Assembly: GCA_033239125.1 (NCBI GenBank)
Contig: BSWB01000001.1
Span: 162,587,481-162,651,480, forward strand
Direction: 5' to 3'
Origin: Fagopyrum homotropicum
Taxonomy: Eukaryota; Streptophyta; Magnoliopsida; Caryophyllales; Polygonaceae
Length of the DNA stretch: 64,000 bases
The position numbers and the translations under genes were made by a program. The notes under the pieces are model-generated. The model saw nothing but the letters and a program-made list of their open reading frames with translations, did not search any database and was not told the DNA's origin. Below, piece after piece: positions 55,967-64,000 of this stretch (position 1 is the first letter of the stretch; each line of letters starts with the position of its first letter).

Positions 55967-57780
55967 ATGGATAGCCTCTACAATTCATCGATACAAGGAA
56001 GCGTGGATCGCTTACACAATCTTCTACGCGAAGATCCTCTCATAATACACAATTACATCAAGAAACCATGTCACCGCGAGACTCCACTTCACATAGCCGC
56101 CTTACTAGGACACCGGGAATTTCTCAACGTCATCCTTAGCAAAATGCCCGATCTGACCCGGGCGCTCGACTCTGACGGATCAACATCGCTCCATTTGGCT
56201 ACAGCAATGGGGCACGTAGAAATAGTCCGGGATTTGATAGAGACGGATCCGGACACATGCTTAATTACTGATAGTTATGGAATGAACCCGGCTCGTGTTG
56301 CTGTTATAAAAGGTAAGATTAATGCTTTAAGAGTGATTGTGCAGGTTAAACCCGAGTCAATCAAGATGAATATGGATGATGAGTCGACCATTTTGCATTT
56401 GTGTGTAAAGTATAATCAATTGGAATCCATGAAATTGCTCCTGGAAAATAATTACTTGGTTGTTGAGGTCAACGCCAAGGATAAAGAGGGTAACACAATC
56501 TTGCATCTTGCTGTCCTAAATAAGCAATCCAAGGTATCGTACATTTTTCTACCAATCATTACTTTTTTTTATATTTACATATTATTCAAAAAGTTTAAAC
56601 AACTCGGCTAGAGTGGGAGTCGTGTGTATACGAGCACACATACACATTAGGCCCAAACCCAGCACATAAACCCGGCCAATTGGGCTCAAGCTCAACACAT
56701 AAATCCGACGAGGTTTCGTCCTAAAACCAATTGGCAATAGAAGGAGTAACCCACCTACCTTATATACCAGCTCATAATGTCCCCAACTTTCGATGTGGAA
56801 TCTTAATATCTTCGACACAACTCAAGAATACATGTTTTCAAAATAACTTTTAGAAGTTTTATCAAATCGGTCCGAAAAGATGTATAAAAACACTAGTTTT
56901 GTTCTTGGCAGATTGTAATTTTTCAAAATTCGAAATTTTCATAAAAGTAGAATAGAAAGATCATTAATTGACTGAACTTATTTGTTCTTGACAGACTGTA
57001 GATTTCTTGCTAAAAAGTACGGGAATAGATACACAATCACAGAACAATTACGGACTAACAGCTTTAGACATCTGAAAACTGAATTACAATAGCCAAAGCA
57101 ATCGACACGAACAATACAACATGATGCACATCCAAGAAGCACTTGGGGGAAATGGGAGCCAATCATCAGCAAGCATACTTTGTAATTGTAATTCAGAAGT
57201 GAACAATGTAATCAGATCAGCAAATAATGAGACTTCAGCAGAAGTGCTTCTAGACAAGCTTCTAAAGGGACAAGAAAAACAGCAAAATGAACAACAAGCT
57301 GAAAACTGGCGAAACGCGATACTAATCGCATCAACAGTCATCGTATCGATGTCGTTTCAAGTAGCAGCAAATCCACCTGGCGGAGTTTGGCAAGACACGT
57401 CAGCGTCACACCTGGCAGGCCAAGCGATTATGGCAACTGTCTCACCACGGTCGTACAGAAGACTTATTGTTCTAAATACGGTATCGTTCTGTGGATCGGC
57501 TTTCGTCTTTCTTTTGTTGCTTAGTCGGCTGCCGTTTGTGAATAACAAATATGTGATACGAGCCTTCAATGTTGCTCTCTGGTTGGCTATTTTGTCATCA
57601 TCCATTTGCTTTACTTGCTCTGTCATAGTTACAACACCTGTGCCTAAGATGACCATAGCTTTCAAAGCAGCTAATGCTGTTATGTACTTAGCTTTCGGCA
57701 TTTGGGGAATGATCGTTCTCGGACACTTTTCTCGTTTCATTAGGAAGAAACACAAGAACAATGGAATTATGAGGGTTTGA
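55967..57780 (+). pseudogene. Ankyrin-repeat PGG-domain membrane protein, with premature stop
   Basis: Exon 1 is 55967-56533 (189 codons): ankyrin repeats ETPLHIAALLGHREFLNVIL, GSTSLHLATAMGHVEIVRDL, STILHLCVKYNQLESMKLLL, GNTILHLAVLNKQSK. The intron runs from GTATCG to TTGACAG. Exon 2 from 56995 continues VDFLLKSTGIDTQSQNNYGL TALDI in phase and meets TGA at 57073; the frame stays open beyond it to 57780, through NWRNAILIAS, ANPPGGVW (the PGG motif) and about four membrane segments. Translation as modelled stops at 215 residues, losing the membrane domain. The inverted paralogue has TCA here. Such plant proteins (ACD6-like class) act in membrane signalling. An unseen splice variant could avoid the stop. 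Confidence 0.8.
56615..56825 (-). mobile_element. TRIM-like LTR fragment in the ankyrin intron
   Basis: On the minus strand: CCACATCGAAAGTTGGGGAC, GAGCTGGTATATAAGG (TATA-like), CCAATTGGTTTTAGGACGAA, GGGTTTGGGCCTAATGTG. The same LTR style is seen at 19423-19700. No coding potential. Confidence 0.55.
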
Positions 57781-58079
57781 TGATGTAATCTTGTGTTCAA
57801 TGTTTAGAACAAATTGTGGTGAAATTGGATTTTTTACATTTGATTATGTAAATGATATGAAATTCTAATCAGATTTGCAGATGCATATCAGTGCAACGAT
57901 TCCCATTCATTTGGGGGTGTACAAACAGAGGTAAAACCTTCAAACAAAGCTGATAAAGAACGAATTTGATGGAACTAGAAATCATTACTGAAATTTCACA
58001 AACATCCTTCCAATATCAACAATTGAGAGAGAAATTTGTAACAACTTTACCTGAAAATTAAGAAAGATTAGCAAAAGAG

Positions 58080-59180
58080 AATGTCATTGAAGGGGCATGG
58101 AAGGGAACTGCTGCTCTCCTAAAGCCCTTAGCAGTCTCTGCAGAGACCTGCAGAAGTGGAACAATGGGTAACATCGTACGAAGAAAGGAAGATCTTGTGA
58201 GGAAGTTGGAATTGCTTCAAGGCCAACTTGATGAGTTAGTCACTAATGCTCTTCTGAAAGAAGAGAGGGAAACCATATGTGAGCTTGAATTAGCTCTTGA
58301 GCAATGAGAAATCTTATGGTGTCAAAAGTCAAGGCAACAGTGGATCACTCAGGGGGACAGGAATACGAATTTTTTCCATCTTTCGATGATTGTAAGACGT
58401 CAGAGAAACAAGCTAGACTGAGGCAATTAGGCTCAATTTTGTACAGACCTTCTTGGATACGGGTACCCTCCCGCCATCTACCAATGAGACGCTGACTGTT
58501 TTAATAAGCAAGGTAGCTAAACCAGAGTTTATCAAACAGTTCAGACTCATTAGTTTGGGTAATGTGAGCTATAAGGTTATTACAAAGCTCTTTGCAAATC
58601 GTTTGAAGGAAGTTATGAACCATGTTGTCAGCCCATGCAAGCAAGTTTCATTCCGGGAAGATTGATATCGGACAATGTCGTGCTAGCATAAGAAGTCATC
58701 CATTCAATGAAAAAGAAGAAGGAGAGGAAGGGATGGATGCTCCTTAAATTGGACTTAGAGAAGGCATACGATAGAATGCGTTAGGAGTTTATTGTAGACT
58801 CCCTGGAGGACCTGGCACTGTCCATTGTGATGATTGAGCGGATGAAGAAGTGCTGCTCCTCCAGCTCCATGAAGCTGTTGTGAAATGAAGAATGTACGGT
58901 AAGTTTTCAGATGACTAGAGGTTTGTGGCAAGGTGACCTACTATCATCCTAATTGTTCGTTCTTTGCCTAAAAAGGCTTGGTCATCTTATTGACAAGGAT
59001 GTGAGGATTGGAGCATGGAAGCCAATGAAGTTATCGAGAGGAGGTCCACCTATTTCCCATCTATTTTTCGTTGATGACATATTACTCTTTACAAAAGCAT
59101 CTATGGCCCAACTTGTAGTGATTAAAGGAATACTCGAAGATGCAAAGCTTTGCGTCAAAAGATAAGCGTGGAGAAGTCCC
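58080..59180 (+). pseudogene. LINE ORF2 fragment, heavily decayed
   Basis: Related to the 29861-36251 element but diverged. It has a linker region ending ALEQ*EILWCQKSRQQWITQG (58290-58350), a deletion, RT motifs FIKQFRLISLGNVSYKVI (58530-58580), GWMLLKLDLEKAYDRM (58733-58780), FQMTRGLWQGD (58905) and GGPPISHLFFVDDILLF (59041-59090; VDD in place of ADD). Many stops. The Copia element at 59181 interrupts it; the rest would lie beyond base 64000. Confidence 0.85.
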
Positions 59181-59305
59181 TGATAGAACGCATATGTAAA
59201 TAGAGTATAGGTGCGGGCTCCCTTTGTAATTATTGTAAATACGTTGGCTATTAATATACCCATCAGTCGATGGAAACCCTAAGGGGAATTTATCATATTC
59301 TCACA
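59181..59305 (+). repeat. 5' LTR of short-LTR Copia element
   Basis: 125 bp, TG...CA. It differs from the 3' LTR by a TAGGTGC/TATGTGT pair of changes, ATTGTAA/ATTATAA and ATGGAAAC/ATGAAAAC. Confidence 0.95.
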
Positions 59306-59320
59306 TGATATCAGAGCTTC
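59306..59320 (+). promoter_or_regulatory. Primer-binding site
   Basis: TGATATCAGAGC directly after the 5' LTR, near the usual TGGTATCAGAGC complement of initiator methionyl-tRNA. Confidence 0.85.
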
Positions 59321-59401
59321 TCGTTCCTCTAACCCTCTTCCGCTCCCTCTAAACCTACGGCCGTCATCGCCTTTCCACCCCTTCACTAACGTTCTTCCTC
59401 A

Positions 59402-60780
59402 ATGGCAACCGACCGGAAATCTTCTTTCCATTCCACCCTCGGAATCTCCAACCTCAAGAACAATATTGCCCTCGTCCTTTACCATGACACTCCGTATGCT
59501 TCTTGGGTTACCCTCTTCCGTGTTACGGCAAAAGCACACAACGTCCTCGATCACATCGACGCAAAGGTTCCCAAACCTACGTATATTGATGATTCCCTAT
59601 GGCTTCAAGTTGATGCAGCGGTCTTCCAATGGATCTACAGTACAGTCTCCCGGGATATACTGCTCCAAATTCTTGACTCTGATGATACGACGCTTTAGGC
59701 CTGCAATCGAGTCAAAGACATTTTCCAAGATAACAAACACACTCGTGCCGTTTATCTCGAACATGAGTTCTCAAGTTGTAAGTTATCTGGATTTGCCTCC
59801 ATTAACGCTTATTGCCTCCAACTTAAGTCTTTGGCAGAACAACTCAAAGGAGTTGGCTCACCGGTTCCCGAAACTCGTCTCGTTCTTCAACTTATTTCGG
59901 GATTACCCTCCGAGTATAATGTTGCGGTAAGCTTTATTCAACAATGAGATCCGCTTCCGTCATTCACTAAAGCCCGCTCTCAGCTACAGCTGGAAGAAAC
60001 GAGAATGGCGGCACAATCCGCTTCCGGGTCCTCAACCGCCCTCACTGCAGCAGCTCGGAACTCCCAGTCCAGCGGCTCCAGCCCTCCGTCTTCTAGCGCA
60101 ACAACACCGCTTCAGTCCGGCGCTCCTTCGACTCCGGCGGACCAGTCGAACCAGCGTCGTGGTCGGGGTCACAAGGGGAAGCAACGCTCCGGCGGAGGCA
60201 TTCCGTCCCAGCGCTTCGTCTGGAATCCCTCACGCGGATGGTTGCCCCTGCAGCAGCACAGCCAGGCCCAGTTTCTTTCAGGCCCACCTCAACAACACTG
60301 GACTCAAGCCCAGATTCCTTCCGGCCCACTACAGTCTTTTTCTGGTTATCCACAGCAACAACAGAGTATTCTTGGGCCCGGCCCACTGCACCAGTCTCAG
60401 CAGGCCCATCTGGCTTCTAATTTTCAGCCTACAACTTTAGACTCTTCATTTGCTACTATGTCGTTAAATCCGATGGACAACAATTGGTACATGGGCACCG
60501 GCGCAACATCTCACACGACTCACACTCCAGGTACACTCTCGTCTATTTCGTATAATGGTCCTTCAAATTCGATAATTATTGGCAATGGCATGCGTATTCC
60601 TTCTACAGGTATTGGAGAAACCACTTTCCCAACCACCAAAAATCCCTTACGTTTATCTAATGTCCTTGTTGCACCACAAATTGTTAAGAACCTTGTTTCC
60701 GTAAGACGTTTCACATCTGATAACCTTGCTAGTGTCGAGTTTGATCCAACCTTGCTAGTGTCGAGTTTGATCCCTTTGGT
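59402..60780 (+). pseudogene. Copia gag and protease (broken)
   Basis: Gag starts MATDRKSSFHSTLGISNLKN and is interrupted by TAG (59696) and TGA near 59947 (frame SFIQQ*DPLPSF). A Gln/Ser/Pro-rich basic tail (QRRGRGHKGKQRS) follows instead of an obvious CCHC knuckle. The protease motif reads WYMGTGATSHTT (60487), with Gly where the catalytic Asp of D-S/T-G is expected. A 24-bp tandem duplication (CCTTGCTAGTGTCGAGTTTG at 60723 and 60753) shifts the frame after FDPTLL. Confidence 0.88.
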
Positions 60781-60839
60781 TTTTCTGTGAAGGATCTGCA
60801 AACGGGAACTGTACGCCTGAGATGCAATAGTTTGGGGGA

Positions 60840-61780
60840 ACTTTATCCTGTCACCGGGTCATCCCAAGTCCACGCTCTTTCTATTGAGCCACCTAGTCTT
60901 TGGCACGCTCGTTTAGGTCATCCTGGAGCGCATGTTCTAGATTTTTTTTTAAGAATTCTTCTTTTTTTCGTTGTAATAAAGAGAAACTCTCCTCTATATG
61001 TCATGCATGTCAGTTAGGTAAACATCATAAGCTTCCATTTGAACGGTCTTTTACCACTACTTTTACACCCTTTGATCTCATCCATAGTGACCTTTAGACA
61101 TCACCGATTGAGAGCAAGGAAGGTTTCAAATATTATCTCCTATTTCTTGATGATTACACACATTTTTTATGGGTTTTTCCCATCAAATTCAAATCTCAAG
61201 TTTATGAGCTATTTGTGCAATTTCACCAACTAGTTCGGACTCAATTTCATCGGACTATTAAAACTTTCCAATGCGACATGGGTAGAGAGTTCAACAACTC
61301 TAATTTTCACAACTTCTTCATTACTCACGGCATCAATTTTCATTTTTCTTGTCCATACACTTCACCTCAAAATGGTTAAGCGGAACGCATCATACGTAAA
61401 ATCACAAATATGATGCGCTCTCTTCTTTTCCATGTCTCCCTCCCGGTTTCCTATTGGCCCCATGCCTTGGAAACATCTTGCTGTCTTCTAAACATCTTAC
61501 CCTCCACCACAATTCAAAATCGGTCACCCACTCAAGCATTGCACCTCATAACCTCGTCCTATAATCATCTTCGAGTTTTTGGTTGTCTTTGTTACCCAAA
61601 CAAAATCGCCACAATCTCACACAAGCTTCAACCCTGCTCCTCTCCTTGTGTCTTCTTAGGGTATCCACCTCATCATCGGGGGTATAAATGTTTAGATATA
61701 GCCACCAAAAAAATTATTCTCTCTCGTCATGTCACCTTTGACGAGTCCATTTTTCCGTTTGCATCCTCAACCCATACATC
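60840..61780 (+). pseudogene. Copia integrase (broken)
   Basis: LWHARLGHPG with frameshift, then CHACQLGKHHKLPF zinc finger, FDLIHSDL, stop, YYLLFLDDYTHFLWVFPIK, FQCDMGREFNN, TSPQNG followed by TAA then AERI, i.e. the catalytic Glu survives after a stop. The C-terminal part RVFGCLCYP and FLGYPPHHRGYKCLD is in frame to about 61780. Confidence 0.88.
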
Positions 61781-62339
61781 TTCAATTCCGTCTTTTCTGG
61801 GTGACACGGATTCGTCCCCTTATCACACCGAAAATGGCATCTCAGGTTGCCGGTCCACGTGTGCAAGCTCTAGCCCCAACGGGAAATTCACCTGGCCTAA
61901 ACCGTACTTCTACTGCGCATGACACCAACCCTCTATCTGCTTCTCCAGGCCCAAACCTTGCCGGCCCAGTTTCCCATAGTAGCCCGTCCCAGCTCCCCCT
62001 CTAATGCCTTTCCCTGAGCATTCTCATTGCCCTTGCCCACTACTTTCTGGCCCACAGGCCCAAACCAGCCCACCAGTGTGCCTCCCCAGTCTAACACTTC
62101 CCCCTTCTTTCCCCATTTCTGGGCCGCCAACTGATCTCAACCCACCTGCGCAGCCCAACCCTCTTATCCCACATTTGTTGGATTATTCCCACATTCCATG
62201 CACTGACACTTCAAATATGGAGTTGCCCCGCACCGACTTACCCCAAAACCGACCCCACACCCGTAGCCAGTCCGGCATCGTCAAACCCAAACCCGTGTTT
62301 GACCTTTCCGTTTCCACCACAATATCACCCATTCCAAAA

Positions 62340-63400
62340 ACCCACAATATAGCCCTCCAAGACCCGCAGTGGAACGCTGCCATGGTCGACGAATATCGAG
62401 CCCTTAAGCGGAATAAGATTTGGGTTCTGATACCTCGCCCCATTCAGGCTAACATTGTGAGATGTATGTGGATTTTTTGTCATGAGTACAGGTCTGATGG
62501 CTCTCTCGAACGATATATGGCTCGTCTAGTTTCCAACGGATGTTCCCAGCAAGTTGGCATTGACTGCGATGAAACCTTCAGTCTAGTTGTGAAACCGGCC
62601 ACTATCCGGACAGTACTTGGCATTGCAGTTTCTCGTTCGTGGTCCATCCATCAGCTTGACGTTCAAAATGCCTTCCTGCATGGGCATTTGAATAAAACGG
62701 TTTATATGTTCCAACCTCCTGGTTTTCGTGACTCTTCTAGACCTAATCATGTCTATTTACTGCAGAAGTCTTTATATGGCCTTAAGTAGGCACCTAGAGC
62801 CTAATTTCAGCATTTTGTAGGTTTTTTGCTTCAAATCAGATTCATCGGCAGCAAGAGTGACTCATCCCTCTTCATTTATCGTCATGGATCCAACATTGCT
62901 TACCTGCTTCTTTATGTTGATGACATCATCCTTACTGCATCTTCTGATGAGCTGCGTACCCATCCGATCATGCTTATGTGTAAGGAGTTTGCCCTTAAGG
63001 ATCTTGGACCTTTATCGTACTTCTTGGGCATTTCAGTTCGTCGGAGTTCTTCTGGTTTATTCTTATCACAGGATAAGTACGCCAGGAAGATTGTTGACCG
63101 TGACAAAATGACCACCTGCAAACCATCTGCTACACCTGCTGAACCTTCTGTGAAGTTGAGTGCCTCGTCCCGTCCGGCAGTCAATGATCCAACCTTATAC
63201 CGTAGTTTAGCTGGAGCGCTTCAGTACCTGACGTTCACACGCCTTGATATCAGTTATGCAGTGCAACAAGTTTGTCTTTTCATGTATGATCCCAGAGAAG
63301 CTCACTTTGCTGCCCTCAAGTGCATCATAAGCTACATTTCAGGCACATCTTCATTAGGTATCACCATTTCTCCTTCCCCGAAGTCAGATCTTATTGCCTA
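62340..63400 (+). pseudogene. Copia reverse transcriptase (broken)
   Basis: WNAAMVDEYRALKRNKIWVL, a damaged middle (CSQQVGIDCDETFSLVVKPA), LDVQNAFLHGHL, LLQKSLYGLK then TAG and APRA, then LLLYVDDIILTAS with the YVDD active site (62915), FALKDLGPLSYFLGI and TPAEPSVKLS. The Gly/Asp-rich motifs are largely intact apart from stops at 62788 and 62803. Confidence 0.9.
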
Positions 63401-63840
63401 TACAGATACTGACTGAGCTGGATGTCTTGATACCCGCCGTTCTACCTCCGGTTATTGCGTCTTCTTCAACGATACTTTAATCTCGTGGTCTGCCAAACGC
63501 CAATCTGTAGTTTCATGATCTAGCGCCAAGGCAAAATACAGAGGGGTTGCCAATGTTGTTTCAGAATGTTCCTGGCTTCGCAATGTACTGCATGAGCTTC
63601 AATGCCCCCTTACCAAGGCATCTGTGGTCTACACTGATAACATCTTTGCAACGTATCTTGCCAGCAACCCGGTTCAACACCAACGAACCAAGCATATCGA
63701 GATTGACATTCACTTTGTCCGAGATAAGGTTACCCGCGGTCACGTTCGAGTCCTCCACGTCCATCGGCTTTCCAGTATGCTGACATTTTTACAAAGGGTC
63801 TTCCAAGACAATTGTTTCTAGATTTTAGATCCAATCTTAC
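63400..63840 (+). pseudogene. Copia RNase H (broken)
   Basis: AYTDTD then TGA, AGCLDTRRSTSGYCVFF, SWSAKRQSVVS with TGA, SSAKAKYRGVA (Glu of the usual SSAEAEY replaced by Lys in both places), VVYTDN, RTKHIEIDIHFVRDKVTRGH. Ends shortly before the polypurine tract CTGCGGGAGTA (63864-63874). Confidence 0.85.
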
Positions 63841-63874
63841 TGTAATGCCTCCTCCAGTTTCGACTGCGGGAGTA

Positions 63875-63999
63875 TGATAGAACGCATATGTAAATAGAGT
63901 ATATGTGTGGGCTCCCTTTGTAATTATTATAAATACGTTGGCTATTAATATACCCATCAGTCGATGAAAACCCTAAGGGGAATTTATCATATTCTCACA
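63875..63999 (+). repeat. 3' LTR of short-LTR Copia element
   Basis: 125 bp, TGATAGAACG to CTCACA; ends one base before the window edge. Confidence 0.95.
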
Positions 64000-64000
64000 G

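Larger units (their letters stand above)
59181..63999 (+). mobile_element. Complete Copia element with 125-bp LTRs (Ale/Retrofit-like), inactive
   Basis: LTRs at 59181-59305 and 63875-63999 run TGATAGAACG to ATTCTCACA and differ at 4 of 125 positions by eye, so it is fairly young. TATCAGAGC follows the 5' LTR as primer-binding site. The base before is the end of GTCCC and the base after the 3' LTR is G, consistent with a GTCCC duplication running off the window. Domain order gag-protease-integrase-RT-RNase H. Lineage is inferred from the short LTR. It is inserted in a LINE fragment. Confidence 0.92.

Noticed and set aside
57357..57800. 147-codon minus-strand open frame
   Set aside because: Shadow of the plus-strand PGG domain.

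Overview
This is a nuclear genomic window from a flowering plant, most likely a eudicot. The evidence is AT-rich intergenic DNA, GT-AG introns, plant-type gene families (a StAR-related lipid transfer protein of the CP5 type, a J-domain/zinc-ribbon protein, an ankyrin-PGG protein) and dense plant retrotransposons. I cannot name the species. I see only two apparently intact host genes: a DnaJ-domain gene (CDS 19939-21513, +) and a six-exon START-domain gene (40308-42470, +, 406 codons by my splice model). A third host gene, ankyrin-PGG (55967-57780, +), carries an in-frame stop in exon 2. A decayed inverted paralogue of its 3' end lies at about 50850-51870 (-).

Most of the rest is transposons, many nested. 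From the left: the end of a hAT-like element; a dead Ty3/Gypsy pol on the minus strand, split by a 1.67 kb solo LTR with a 5-bp target duplication; a Mutator-like TIR element (A, about 3830-6925) holding a second solo LTR; a SIRE-like Copia element (7003-15303) with an extra ORF after pol; a run of different MITEs strung on (TA)n (23.65-26.74 kb); a second Mutator-like element (B, about 26946-29576) with the same ends and the same subterminal minisatellite as A, but carrying an intron-containing, minus-strand fragment of an AMY3-type alpha-amylase gene; a full-length L1-type LINE (29861-36251, 13-bp target duplication) interrupted by a 447-bp hAT element with a perfect 8-bp duplication; and further MITEs before the START gene.

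The right half holds a large inverted duplication of the START gene's last exon (41835-42686 against 42958-43720), a long AT-rich stretch with no genes I recognise, a foldback element with a tRNA-like core, two more LTRs of the family seen at 3923-5663 (49130-50823 and a truncated one at 51876-53290), a 773-bp hAT element, the ankyrin gene, a LINE fragment, and a complete Copia element with 125-bp LTRs (59181-63999) inserted in that LINE.

I found no single intact novel gene system. The strongest candidates for something undescribed are: (1) the pair of A/B elements, which share ends and minisatellite but have different cargo; (2) GC-rich hairpins with covarying arms inside the solo LTRs; (3) several MITE families sharing (TA)n as junctions; and (4) the inverted START exon, which could generate double-stranded RNA against its parent gene.
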